Counted from the stretch's first letter, positions 52,744-61,412 are shown. The stretch is DNA of 64,000 nucleotides from Pseudomonadota bacterium (GCA_023457495.1 JAEWLQ010000087.1:50069-114068), one strand, 5' to 3'. Translations and numbers: made by a program. The notes: generated by a model from the letters alone, not told the origin.

Positions 52744-53984
52744 CACCGCCGCTCGCATTGCGCGAAACGCCGGGTGGGGAGTCGGATCCAATAGCCGACT
52801 TCTACACCCGGCATCCCTATCCACCCCCGGTGGAGAATCTCGATCGCGCGCGCGACCAGTGGCGCGACGGGACGCGCGAGCGTTCGGAGTTCCATCTCTA
52901 TTGGCCGGCCGAGCGGTTCCGGAGCGACCTCGACATCCTCGTCGCCGGCTGCGGCACCTGGCAGGCGGCGAAATATGCCCTGTGCCGGCCGGGCGCGCGG
53001 GTGGTCGGCATCGACGTGAGCGCCACCAGCATCGAACATTCGACGAAGCTCGCCGAAAAATACGCGCTCGAAAATCTCACGCTCGAACAGATGCCGCTCG
53101 AACGCGTCGCCGAGCTCGGCCGCGGCTTCGATCTCGTGGTGTGCACGGGTGTGCTGCATCACCTCGCCGATCCCGACGCGGGCCTGCGCGCGCTTTCGCA
53201 GGTGCTGAAGCCGGCGGGGGCGATGAACCTCATGGTCTACGCGCCGCACGGGCGCGCGGGGATCTATCTACTGCAGGATTTCTGCCGCCGGCTCGGCATC
53301 GGCACCTCGGACGCGGAGATCGGCGAGCTGGTGGAGGCGCTGAGTTACCTGCCGCGGCAACACCCGCTGGCCTCGACGCTGCGCGCCGCGCGCGACGCCG
53401 CCAATGCCGACGCGCTGGCCGACGCGCTGCTGAATCCGCGCGATCTCGCGTACACGGTGCCGCGCTTGTTCGAGCTGCTCGAGCGCGCTCAATTGCGCTT
53501 CACCCGCTGGCAGGCGCAGGCGCCGTACCTGCCGCGCTGCGGATCCATCGCGTTCACGCCGCATGCCGCCCGGCTGGAGCAGTTGCCCGCGCAGGAGCAG
53601 TACGCGGCGATGGAACTGTGGCGCGGGGTGATGACCTGCCACAGCCTCATCGCGCATCGGCACGACGCGCCGCCCTGCCACGAGGACATCCACTTCGACG
53701 AGCCGGTGTGGAAGAACTTCGTGCCTCACCGGTTGCCGTGGACGGAGATCGTGACCGACAGGCTTCCGGCCGGCGCCGCCGCCGTGCTCGTCAACCGGAG
53801 CCACGCGTTCGAGGATCTGTACCTGGTGCTGCGCCGCATCGATCGGAAGTTGTTCGAGCGAATCGATGGCCGTCGCAGCATCGCGCAGATCGCGGCGGAT
53901 GCGGGCGCCGGTGACGTGGGACGCGTGCGCGAATCCTTCGAAGACTTATGGCGATACGATCACGTGGTGTTCGAACGCCCGTAG
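52740..53984 (+). CDS. SAM-dependent methyltransferase with a C-terminal PqqD-like segment
   Basis: A 414-residue class I methyltransferase: the SAM motif is LVAGCGTWQAAKYAL, followed by GIDVSATSIEHS and FDLVVCTGVLHHLADPDAGL. The N-terminus (IADFYTRHPYPPPVENLD) is typical of a subgroup. The last 70 residues (LFERIDGRRSIAQIAADA...SFEDLWRYDHVVF) look like a PqqD-type winged helix. Both the substrate and the partner are unknown. The GTG start overlaps the sulfatase stop, so it is coupled to it. The 3' end overlaps the convergent DUF4126 gene by 25 bases. Confidence 0.85.
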   Translation: MTPPLALRETPGGESDPIADFYTRHPYPPPVENLDRARDQWRDGTRERSEFHLYWPAERFRSDLDILVAGCGTWQAAKYALCRPGARVVGIDVSATSIEHSTKLAEKYALENLTLEQMPLERVAELGRGFDLVVCTGVLHHLADPDAGLRALSQVLKPAGAMNLMVYAPHGRAGIYLLQDFCRRLGIGTSDAEIGELVEALSYLPRQHPLASTLRAARDAANADALADALLNPRDLAYTVPRLFELLERAQLRFTRWQAQAPYLPRCGSIAFTPHAARLEQLPAQEQYAAMELWRGVMTCHSLIAHRHDAPPCHEDIHFDEPVWKNFVPHRLPWTEIVTDRLPAGAAAVLVNRSHAFEDLYLVLRRIDRKLFERIDGRRSIAQIAADAGAGDVGRVRESFEDLWRYDHVVFERP

Positions 53985-54559
53985 GCGGCCGAGCGCGATC
54001 GCGACGCCAGGCGGCGGACCAGCCTCACCACCCACCAGATGCCGATCGCGAGCACGACGATCGCGATCAGCGGGGCGAGCAGCGCGAGCACCGAGACGAA
54101 CACGGCGCCACCGGCCTCGGCGGTGGACAGCACCGGGTTGCCGATGCCGCCGGTGAGCGCGGTCGACTTGGCGCGCACGGCCGTGGTCAGCATCTGCACC
54201 GTGCCGGCGGCTCCGGCGCCCCCGATGATGGCCGCGGACCATTTGACCAGGGGTGGCAGGTCGACCATGACCGCGGCCGATACCAGCGCGCCCGCGACGA
54301 GCGCGGCGGGCGTCGCGAGACTGTCGAGCACGTTGTCGACGACCGGGATGTAATACGCCGCCACTTCCGCGGTGGCGGCCACGGCCAGCATGATCATCGC
54401 CGGTAGTGAGCCCAGCCAGGTGAACTTGTCGCCCAGCGGCAGGTGCCCGGTGTACGCCGCGATGCTGGCGATCAGCAGCGGCAGGAACACGCGAAAGCCC
54501 GTGGCCGCGGCAAGCGCCAGGCCGAGCGCGATCGACAGTCCTGCTTCGAAGGGCGACAT
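53960..54559 (-). CDS. DUF4126 family membrane protein
   Basis: A 199-residue, very hydrophobic protein with about six helices: AGLSIALGLALAAATGFRVFLPLLIASIAAY, then GSLPAMIMLAVAATAEVAAYYIPVVDNVLD and GAALVAGAL-like stretches. The helix-turn TGFRVFLPLL and YYIPVVDNVLDSLATPAA are DUF4126 hallmarks. No function is known. The last 25 bases overlap the end of the methyltransferase gene on the other strand, with a C-terminal tail rich in Arg and Ser. Confidence 0.87.
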   Translation of the reverse strand: MSPFEAGLSIALGLALAAATGFRVFLPLLIASIAAYTGHLPLGDKFTWLGSLPAMIMLAVAATAEVAAYYIPVVDNVLDSLATPAALVAGALVSAAVMVDLPPLVKWSAAIIGGAGAAGTVQMLTTAVRAKSTALTGGIGNPVLSTAEAGGAVFVSVLALLAPLIAIVVLAIGIWWVVRLVRRLASRSRSAAYGRSNTT

Positions 54560-54662
54560 GGTCAGTGGCCCGAGTATCGGCGCGTGCCGGCGGCGGCGCC
54601 ATAGTCGCGAGGGGCAGACTGAATCTGCGTAGAATCGCGCAACACGAAAAAAGGCCTAATCC

Positions 54663-56759
54663 TTGCACCGGAACAAACGCAACGGGCGTCAGCGCCCCTC
54701 ACGTCGCGATTCATCCCACGATTCGCGTCATCCTTCGCGGCGCGCGCCCGCGCCGGGCGGGAAAGTCTCGTTCGGTCATACCGCCGAAGGCATCGTCAGC
54801 GCGAACCGCGCCGGTTTCGGCTTCGTGAGGGTCGAGGGTCACGAAGAGGCGGTCTTCCTCCCGCCGCACCAGATGAGCGGCGTGATGCACGGCGATCGGG
54901 TGCGCGTGTCCGTCGAGCGTGGCCGCGATGGCCGCTACTCCGGGAAACTGGAAAAGGTGCTGGTACACGCGACGAAGGCCTTCGTCGGCACGATGGAGGT
55001 GCATGGCCGCACGGCCTTCGTCACCGCCGCCGACCGGCGTGTCGGTCTGCGTTGCCTCGTGGCTCACGGCGACCTGAACGGCGCGCGGCATGGCGACTGG
55101 GTGATCGCGGCGGTCACGCGTTACGCGGGGCAGGGCGCGACGCCCCAGGCGCGCGTCACGAAGCGGCTGGATCCGGAGCGCCCCGTCGAGCTCGCAAGCG
55201 AGGCGGCGATCGCACGCTTCGATCTGCCGGGGGAATTCTCGCCCGAGGCCGTGCGCGAGGCGGAGGCGTATGGCGGTGCCGTCGATCCGGCGGTCGCGGC
55301 GCAGCGCATCGACATCCGGGACCTGCCGCTGGTCACCATCGACGGCGATGATGCGAAGGACTTCGACGACGCGGTGTATGCCGAGCCGCATCCGCGCGGA
55401 TTCCGACTGATCGTCGCGATCGCGGACGTGAGTTACTACGTGCGGCGCGGCACGGCGCTCGATGCCAGCGCGCGCGAGCGTGGCACCAGCGTGTATTTCC
55501 CCACGCGCGTGATCCCGATGCTGCCGTTCGCGCTGTCGAACGTGTTGTGTTCGCTGCAGCCGAAGGTCGATCGCCTGTGCTTCGTGGCCGACATGATCGT
55601 GTCGCGCTCGGGCGTCCTGTCGGAGGCGCATTTCTATCCGGCCGTGATGCGCTCCGCGCACCGGCTCACGTACACGAAGGCCTTCGCGGCGCTGTTCGAG
55701 GGGCGGCCGGAGGCGCGCGCGGAGCTCGGCCACCTCGCGGACAAACTACTGCCGCTGGTGGACGTCTACCGCGCGCTGCTCAAGGCGCGCCACAAGCGCG
55801 GCGCGCTCGAGTTCGATGCGGCCGAAGCGGAATTCGACATCGATGCCGCGGGCCGCATCCAGCGCATCTACATGTACGAGCGCAACGAGGCCCACAAGCT
55901 CATCGAGGAGTGCATGATCCTCGCGAACGTCGCCGTGGCGCGCGAGCTCGAGCAGAAGGGCGTCGGCACGCTGTACCGCGTGCACGGCAAGCCCGAGGAA
56001 AAGAAGATAGACGTGCTGCTGGAGACGCTGACCTCGCTCGGCGTCGCCGCGGAGTTGCCCGAGGACGTGCAGCCGCGGGATTTCCGCGCGATCACGGATC
56101 GCTTCCCGAACGACGAGCAGCGTCCGTTCCTCGAGTCGCTGGTCGTGCGTTCGATGCAGCAAGCTGTCTACCAGCCGCAGAACATCGGGCACTTCGGCCT
56201 GGCCCTGGGGCACTACGCGCATTTCACCTCGCCGATCCGGCGTTATCCCGACCTCGTCGTGCACCGCACGCTGCGTGCGCTGCTGTCGGCTTCGGATCCG
56301 TACGGCCAGCGCTACGACGGCGGCCAGCTCGCGGCGGCAGGCGCCGAGCTCACGCAGCTCGAGAAACGCGCGGACGAGTCGGACCGCTACGTTTCCGCGT
56401 GGCTCAAGTGCGTCTATCTACGCGACCGTATCGGGCAGACCTTCGAGGGACTGATCACGACCGTCGTGGAGTTCGGCGCCTTCGTGCAGCTCACCGCGGT
56501 CGGCGTCGACGGACTGCTGCACATCGACAACCTGCGCGACGACGAATACGTGATGGAGCCGGGCGGCCGCGCCTGGGTGGGCCGCGCGCGCAAGCGCCGG
56601 CTCGGCATGGGCACGCGCGTGCACGTGATCGTGACCAGCGTGAATCCCATCGAGGGTCTCGTCGATCTCACGCTCGTCGAAGTGGAGGAGAGCGTGCCGA
56701 AGCTGCAGAAGTCGCCGCAGCGTGCGCGCCCACAACGCGGCAAGGGCAAGCGCAGGTGA
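54663..56759 (+). CDS. rnr: Ribonuclease R
   Basis: RNase R is a processive 3'-5' exoribonuclease that degrades structured RNA. Order of domains: a basic head, a cold-shock domain (TAEGIVSANRAGFGFVRVEG), the RNB catalytic domain with DGDDAKDFDDAVY (metal-binding aspartates), and a C-terminal S1 domain (GQTFEGLITTVVEFGAFVQL) with a Lys/Arg tail. At 698 residues it is shorter than the 813 of E. coli because the N-terminal helix-turn-helix is absent. The start is a TTG at 54663; the only in-frame codon upstream is a stop at 54657, and AAGG lies at 54651-54654. It overlaps rlmB by 4 bases. Confidence 0.95.
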   Translation: MHRNKRNGRQRPSRRDSSHDSRHPSRRAPAPGGKVSFGHTAEGIVSANRAGFGFVRVEGHEEAVFLPPHQMSGVMHGDRVRVSVERGRDGRYSGKLEKVLVHATKAFVGTMEVHGRTAFVTAADRRVGLRCLVAHGDLNGARHGDWVIAAVTRYAGQGATPQARVTKRLDPERPVELASEAAIARFDLPGEFSPEAVREAEAYGGAVDPAVAAQRIDIRDLPLVTIDGDDAKDFDDAVYAEPHPRGFRLIVAIADVSYYVRRGTALDASARERGTSVYFPTRVIPMLPFALSNVLCSLQPKVDRLCFVADMIVSRSGVLSEAHFYPAVMRSAHRLTYTKAFAALFEGRPEARAELGHLADKLLPLVDVYRALLKARHKRGALEFDAAEAEFDIDAAGRIQRIYMYERNEAHKLIEECMILANVAVARELEQKGVGTLYRVHGKPEEKKIDVLLETLTSLGVAAELPEDVQPRDFRAITDRFPNDEQRPFLESLVVRSMQQAVYQPQNIGHFGLALGHYAHFTSPIRRYPDLVVHRTLRALLSASDPYGQRYDGGQLAAAGAELTQLEKRADESDRYVSAWLKCVYLRDRIGQTFEGLITTVVEFGAFVQLTAVGVDGLLHIDNLRDDEYVMEPGGRAWVGRARKRRLGMGTRVHVIVTSVNPIEGLVDLTLVEVEESVPKLQKSPQRARPQRGKGKRR

Positions 56760-57529
56760 CCGAGAAGGTTTACGGAGTACACGCCGTGCGCGCGCTGCTC
56801 ACGCGCCACGCCGAACGCGTGACGTCGGTGACGATCGCGGAGGGCCGGGCCGAACCGCGCGTGGCGGAGCTGCAGGCGCTGGCGCAGAAGGCGGGCAAGA
56901 AAGTCACGCGAGCGTCGCCCGCGGCGTTCAAGCAGCTTTTCGGCGATGCCGTGCACCAGGGCGTGTGCGTCGACGTGCAGCCGTTGCCGCCGTGGCGCGA
57001 GGAAGAGCTGGTGGCCGCGATCGCGGCGAGGCTCGAAGCGAAGGATCCGCCGCTCGTGCTCGTGCTCGATGGCGTTCAAGACCCTCACAACCTCGGCGCC
57101 TGCCTGCGCACCGCCGATGCCTGTGGCGCGCTCGCGGTCGTGATTCCGAAAGACCGTGCGGTGCAGATGAATGCGACAGTGCGCAAGGTGGCGGCGGGGG
57201 CCGCCGAAACGACGCCGCTGGCCGTGGTCACGAATCTCGCGCGCACGTTGCGGCTGCTCAAGGAAGCCGGGCTGTGGATCGTCGGCGCGGATGCGGAAGC
57301 GCCGAAGCTCGCGCAGGAACAGGATCTCACCGGAGCAGTCGCGCTGGTCATGGGTGCGGAGGGCGCGGGGTTGCGACAGCTCACGCGCGAAACCTGCGAC
57401 TTCCTGGTCAAACTTCCCCAGGCGGGATCGGTCGAGAGTCTCAACGTGTCCGTCGCGACGGGAATGTTGCTGTACGAGTCGCTGCGGCAGCGCATCGGCG
57501 CGCGCAGAGGACCGAGACTGAATCCCTGA
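56756..57529 (+). CDS. rlmB: 23S rRNA (guanosine-2'-O-)-methyltransferase
   Basis: RlmB methylates the ribose of G2251 of 23S rRNA. It is a SPOUT-family protein: an N-terminal L30e-like domain (KVYGVHAVRALLTRHAERV) and a knotted SAM domain with LDGVQDPHNLGACLRTADACG, NATVRKVAAGAAETTPL, MGAEGAGL and SVESLNVSVATGMLLYE. Its length of 257 residues is standard. The GTG start overlaps the rnr stop (GTGA), the usual rnr-rlmB pairing. Confidence 0.96.
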   Translation: MTEKVYGVHAVRALLTRHAERVTSVTIAEGRAEPRVAELQALAQKAGKKVTRASPAAFKQLFGDAVHQGVCVDVQPLPPWREEELVAAIAARLEAKDPPLVLVLDGVQDPHNLGACLRTADACGALAVVIPKDRAVQMNATVRKVAAGAAETTPLAVVTNLARTLRLLKEAGLWIVGADAEAPKLAQEQDLTGAVALVMGAEGAGLRQLTRETCDFLVKLPQAGSVESLNVSVATGMLLYESLRQRIGARRGPRLNP

Positions 57530-57623
57530 TAGTCGGCCCTGAGTCCTTGGTCCCATGGCGACGAGCCATTGCATCTCTAGGCTGTGAGTTTTTCGGAACT
57601 CCGCCGGGATGCAAGGAGCACAC

Positions 57624-60026
57624 ATGGCGTCGCGAGAGAAGGGAAATCACGCCGGCAACGGGAACGCGGCGCTCGACGAGTATTCACCGGGTCAGGCTTT
57701 TTCGGGTGTGATCGGCCGCACCTTCGATGAATCCAAACCCGCGTGGCCCGCGCCGAATCGCGCGAAGCAGGGCGCACCCAACGTGCTGTTCATCGTGCTC
57801 GACGACACCGGATTCGGGCATCTGGGTTGTTATGGCAGTCCGATCGCAACGCCCAACATCGATGCGCTCGCGAAAGACGGATTGCTTTACAACAACATGC
57901 ACACGACCGCGCTGTGTTCTCCGTCGCGCTCATGCATGGTCACGGGACGCAACCATCACTCGAACGCGATGGCCTGCATCACCGAGGGCTCCGAAGGCTT
58001 CCCGGGATCGAACGGGCAGATTCCGTTCGAGAACGGGTTCCTGTCCGAGATGCTGCTGCAGCACGGCTACAACACGTACGCCCTGGGCAAATGGCACCTG
58101 ACGCCCGCGGAGGCGAACTCGGCGGCGGGGCCCTACGATCGCTGGCCGCTGGGCCGCGGTTTCGAGCGTTTCTACGGATTCCTCGGCGGCGACACGCATC
58201 AGTACTACCCCGAGCTGGTGCGCGACAACTCGCAGGTCGAGCCGCCGAAGACTCCCGAGCAGGGTTACCACCTCACGCCGGACCTGGTCGAAAAGGCCAA
58301 GGCGATGATCGCCGACGCCAAGCAGGTGGCGCCCGACAAGCCATTCTTCATGTACTTCTGCACGGGCGCCCAACACGCTCCGCATCACGTGCCGAAGGAG
58401 TGGGTGGACCGGTACAAGGGAAAGTTCGACAAGGGCTGGGCTATCCATCGCCAGCAGGTCTTCGAGAGGCAGAAGCAGCTCGGCATCATCCCTTCGAACA
58501 CCGTGCTCTCGCGCCACGATCCCGACGTGCAGGACTGGGACGAACTACCGGCGAACGAGCGGAAACTCTACGCGCGCATGATGGAAGTGTTCGCGGGATT
58601 CCTCGAGCACACGGATCACTACATCGGCGAGCTGGTTTCCTTCCTGAAGGAGATGGGCGAGTACGAGAACACGTTGATCATGCTCATCTCCGACAACGGA
58701 GCGAGCGCCGAAGGTGGGCCCACCGGTTCGGTCAACGAGGGCAAGTTCTTCAACAACGTGCCCGAGAACCTGGAGCAGAACCTCGCGGCCATCGACGACA
58801 TCGGCGGCCCGAAGTATTTCAATCACTATCCGTGGGGCTGGACCCATGCCGGCAATACGCCGTTCCGGCGCTGGAAGCGCGAGACATATCGCGGTGGCAC
58901 GGCCGACCCGTTCATCGTCTGCTGGCCGAAGGGCATCAGGTCCAAGGGCGAGATTCGCTCGCAGTACTGTCACGCCATCGATATGGTGCCCACCGTGCTC
59001 GATGCGCTCGGCATCGAGCCGCCGACACACATCCGTGGCGTCACGCAATCGCCGCTTCAGGGGTACAGCCTTAAGTCATCCTTCGACGACGCGAAAGCGC
59101 CGGCGCTGCACCAGACGCAGTACTTCGAGATGTTCGGTCACCGCTCGCTGTACCACGACGGCTGGCGCGCGGTGTGTCCCTGGCCGGGCACATCGTTCAC
59201 GGAATCGGGGCTCACGTTCGGAGCGCCGCTCGACAAGGACAAGCTCACCGAGCTCGATGCGAAGGGCTGGGAGCTCTACCACGTCGAGGAGGACTTCGCG
59301 GAAACGAAGAATCTCGCGGAGCAGGAACGCACCCGTCTGATCTCGATGATCGCGCTGTGGTACGTCGAGGCCGGAAAGTACAACGTCCTGCCCATCGATA
59401 GCCGCGGCACCTTGCGGTTCGGCGATCCTCGTCCGCAGATCGCGGCGAAGCGCAAGCAATACGTGTACTACCCGGGCACGCAGACGGTGTCACAGGTCGC
59501 GGCGCCGACGCTCGTCAACGTACCGCATTCGATCTCGGTGCACGCCGTGGTGCCGGAGGGCGGCGCGGACGGTGTGCTCATGTCGGCCGGCGGTGTGGAC
59601 GGCGGCTTCGCCTTCTACGTGAAGGATGGCCGGTTGACCTACGGCTATAACTACTGCGCCGACCAGCGGTTCCGCGTTCAGTCGCAGGACCGGATTCCGG
59701 CCGGCAATCACATCCTGTCGTTCGAGTTCACGCCCACAGGGAAACCCGACGTCGCCCACGGGAAGGGTGTGCCCGCGAACGTCAAGCTGCTGGTGGACGG
59801 CAAGCCGGTGGGCAGCGGAGATCTGCCGGTCACCATTCCCATCTCGCTCGGTCTCGCGGCTGGAATCTGCATCGGCAGCGATTCAGGCGCGCCGGTCATG
59901 GAAGAAGAGGATTACCGGGCTCCATTCGCCTTCGCGGGCACGGTGAAAAAGGCCTTGATCGATGTGTCGGGAGAGGCCGTCGAAGACAAGGCCGCGCGGA
60001 TGCGCATGTACCTGGCACGGCAATGA
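57624..60026 (+). CDS. Large arylsulfatase (AtsA-like)
   Basis: An 800-residue sulfatase, close to the Pseudomonas aryl- or alkylsulfatase group. Motifs: LFIVLDDTGFGHLGCYG with Asp 60 and 61, the formylglycine signature CSPSR (Cys 98), TGRNHHSNAM, and IMLISDNGASAEGG. The C-terminal 200 residues form a lectin-like beta domain (VNVPHSISVHAVVPEGG, SIPVTIPISLG-like), as in longer relatives. No signal peptide is seen. The AAGGAG site at 57613-57618 supports ATG 57624 rather than 57609. It separates rlmB from rpsF, which are adjacent in most gammaproteobacteria. Confidence 0.92.
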   Translation: MASREKGNHAGNGNAALDEYSPGQAFSGVIGRTFDESKPAWPAPNRAKQGAPNVLFIVLDDTGFGHLGCYGSPIATPNIDALAKDGLLYNNMHTTALCSPSRSCMVTGRNHHSNAMACITEGSEGFPGSNGQIPFENGFLSEMLLQHGYNTYALGKWHLTPAEANSAAGPYDRWPLGRGFERFYGFLGGDTHQYYPELVRDNSQVEPPKTPEQGYHLTPDLVEKAKAMIADAKQVAPDKPFFMYFCTGAQHAPHHVPKEWVDRYKGKFDKGWAIHRQQVFERQKQLGIIPSNTVLSRHDPDVQDWDELPANERKLYARMMEVFAGFLEHTDHYIGELVSFLKEMGEYENTLIMLISDNGASAEGGPTGSVNEGKFFNNVPENLEQNLAAIDDIGGPKYFNHYPWGWTHAGNTPFRRWKRETYRGGTADPFIVCWPKGIRSKGEIRSQYCHAIDMVPTVLDALGIEPPTHIRGVTQSPLQGYSLKSSFDDAKAPALHQTQYFEMFGHRSLYHDGWRAVCPWPGTSFTESGLTFGAPLDKDKLTELDAKGWELYHVEEDFAETKNLAEQERTRLISMIALWYVEAGKYNVLPIDSRGTLRFGDPRPQIAAKRKQYVYYPGTQTVSQVAAPTLVNVPHSISVHAVVPEGGADGVLMSAGGVDGGFAFYVKDGRLTYGYNYCADQRFRVQSQDRIPAGNHILSFEFTPTGKPDVAHGKGVPANVKLLVDGKPVGSGDLPVTIPISLGLAAGICIGSDSGAPVMEEEDYRAPFAFAGTVKKALIDVSGEAVEDKAARMRMYLARQ

Positions 60027-60071
60027 GCGAACCGGCCGCACTAAGTTATTGAATTAATTGCGTAGAGGCGC

Positions 60072-60097
60072 GCCGGGCGGCTTGCATGCCGCCCGGC
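60072..60097. other. Perfect 10-bp inverted repeat upstream of rpsF
   Basis: GCCGGGCGGC (60072-60081) and GCCGCCCGGC (60088-60097) pair perfectly around the six-base loop TTGCAT. No T-tract follows, so it is a weak terminator candidate for the sulfatase gene; the loop coincides with a -35 box for rpsF, so it may also be an operator. Confidence 0.5.
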
Positions 60098-60110
60098 CGT
60101 TGAGTATCCT
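60082..60110 (+). promoter_or_regulatory. Candidate sigma-70 promoter of rpsF-rpsR-rplI
   Basis: TTGCAT (60082-60087) and TATCCT (60105-60110) are 17 bases apart, placing the transcript start near 60117 and leaving a leader of about 64 bases before rpsF. Confidence 0.45.
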
Positions 60111-60132
60111 TCGCGCCCGTTTTCGACCCCTT

Positions 60133-60160
60133 GCCACACCGCCAACCTCAGGCGGGTGGC
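60133..60160 (+). promoter_or_regulatory. Candidate S6:S18 autoregulatory leader hairpin
   Basis: GCCAC-A-CCGCC pairs with GGCGG-GTGGC across the loop AACCTCA, giving a ten-pair hairpin with one bulged A next to a CCG. The S6:S18 complex is known to bind a CCG-containing bulged hairpin in rpsF leaders. Position and content fit, but the alignment is by eye. Confidence 0.4.
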
Positions 60161-60180
60161 TTCAACCACAAGGAATACAC

Positions 60181-60585
60181 ATGAGGCATTACGAAATCGT
60201 GTTCCTGGTCCATCCGGACCAGAGCGAACAAGTCCCCGCCATGATCGAGCGCTACCGCGGAATGATCACCGCCGGTGGTGGCACCGTGCACCGTCTCGAA
60301 GACTGGGGCCGCCGCCAGCTCACGTTCCCGATCTCCAAGGTCCACAAGGCCCACTACGTCCTGCTGAACGTCGAGACCGACCAGAAGACCCTGGCCGAGC
60401 TCACCGGCGCGTTCCGTTTCTCGGACGCCGTCCTGCGTCACCTCGTGGTGAACATGGACGAAGCCGTGACCGAGCCGTCGCCGATGGCGATGGCCGCGCA
60501 GGAAGAGAAGGAAGGCGGACCGCGTCGCAGCCGCGACGATTCGCCCTTCGCGAGTGACGACGACGACATGGGAGTGAACGCTTAA
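60181..60585 (+). CDS. rpsF: 30S ribosomal protein S6
   Basis: S6 binds 16S rRNA with S18. The 134-residue protein begins MRHYEIVFLVHPDQSEQVP and carries GMITAGGGTVHRLEDWGRRQLTFPI, as usual, and a C-terminal acidic tail (SPFASDDDDMGVNA). The ATG at 60181 is preceded by AAGGAA. The end overlaps rpsR by one base, so priB, found here in E. coli, is absent. Confidence 0.97.
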   Translation: MRHYEIVFLVHPDQSEQVPAMIERYRGMITAGGGTVHRLEDWGRRQLTFPISKVHKAHYVLLNVETDQKTLAELTGAFRFSDAVLRHLVVNMDEAVTEPSPMAMAAQEEKEGGPRRSRDDSPFASDDDDMGVNA

Positions 60586-60854
60586 TGAGAGACGATAAGC
60601 CGCGTCGCAGTGGCCCGGGAGGCGGTGGCAACCGCTCGTTCTCGCGCCGTCGCAAGTTCTGCCGTTTCACGGCCGAGGGTGTGAAGCAGATCGACTACAA
60701 GGATCTGGCCACGCTCAAGCAGTACATCACCGAGACGGGCAAGATCGTCCCGAGCCGCATCACCGGCACGAAGGCGTTCTACCAGCGTCAGCTCGCGGCC
60801 GCGATCAAGCGCGCCCGCTACCTCTCGCTGCTGCCTTACACCGACCAGCACTGA
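60585..60854 (+). CDS. rpsR: 30S ribosomal protein S18
   Basis: S18 partners S6 in the small subunit. The 89-residue sequence has an extended Gly/Arg-rich head (RRSGPGGGGNRSFSRRR), then KFCRFTAEGVKQIDYKDL and PSRITGTKAFYQRQLAAAIKRARYLSLLPY, which are invariant. The TAATG junction means a one-base overlap with rpsF. Confidence 0.98.
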   Translation: MRDDKPRRSGPGGGGNRSFSRRRKFCRFTAEGVKQIDYKDLATLKQYITETGKIVPSRITGTKAFYQRQLAAAIKRARYLSLLPYTDQH

Positions 60855-60862
60855 GTTAAACC

Positions 60863-61312
60863 ATGGACGTCATTCTGCTCACCAAGGTGGCGAACCTTGG
60901 AAACATCGGCGACCGCGTGAAAGTGAAGTCCGGCTACGGCCGCAACTTCCTCCTGCCCAAGGGCAAGGCGACTCTCGCGACGCCGGACAACGTCAAGAAG
61001 TTCGAAGCCCGCCGCGCCGAGCTCGAGAAGATCGCGCGCGACCAGCTCAAGGACGCGGAGAGCCGCGCCGCTGCGCTCAAGGACTTCAAGCTCGCGATCA
61101 CCGCGAAGGCCGGCACCGAAGGCAAGCTCTTCGGTTCGATCGGCACGGCGGACATCGCCGAGGCCTGCACGGCCCAGGGTCACAAGTTGGCGCGCGCGGA
61201 AGTGCGCCTGCCGACTGGTCCGCTGCGCACGGTGGGCGAGCACGTGGTGGTCCTGCATCTGCACACGGACATCGACGTGGAGCTGCCGGTTGTTATCACG
61301 GCTGAAGAGTAA
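60863..61312 (+). CDS. rplI: 50S ribosomal protein L9
   Basis: L9 is 149 residues with the N-terminal MDVILLTKVANLGNIGDRVKVKSGYGRNFLLPKGKA globular domain, a long helix (residues 40-75) and a C-terminal domain with LFGSIGTADIAEA and LRTVGEHVVVLHLHTDI. It is the third gene of the operon, followed by a strong terminator. Confidence 0.98.
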   Translation: MDVILLTKVANLGNIGDRVKVKSGYGRNFLLPKGKATLATPDNVKKFEARRAELEKIARDQLKDAESRAAALKDFKLAITAKAGTEGKLFGSIGTADIAEACTAQGHKLARAEVRLPTGPLRTVGEHVVVLHLHTDIDVELPVVITAEE

Positions 61313-61335
61313 ACGCACGTAAGTGCGTGATCGAT

Positions 61336-61372
61336 AACGGCGCCCCTTGCAAGAGGGGCGCCGTTTTCTTTT
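61336..61372 (+). terminator. Intrinsic terminator after rplI
   Basis: AACGGCGCCCC (61336-61346) pairs with GGGGCGCCGTT (61355-61365) in an 11-bp stem with loop TTGCAAGA, followed at once by TTTTCTTTT. It is a textbook intrinsic terminator separating the ribosomal operon from dnaB. Confidence 0.92.
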
Positions 61373-61383
61373 GGGCGCTTTTC

Positions 61384-61412
61384 GAAGGACTCGCGCGCAC
61401 AAAAAGTCCTTC
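61384..61412. other. Short inverted repeat upstream of dnaB
   Basis: GAAGGACT (61384-61391) and AGTCCTTC (61405-61412) form a perfect 8-bp inverted repeat 51 bases before the dnaB start. It might be an operator or a small hairpin in the leader. Confidence 0.35.
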
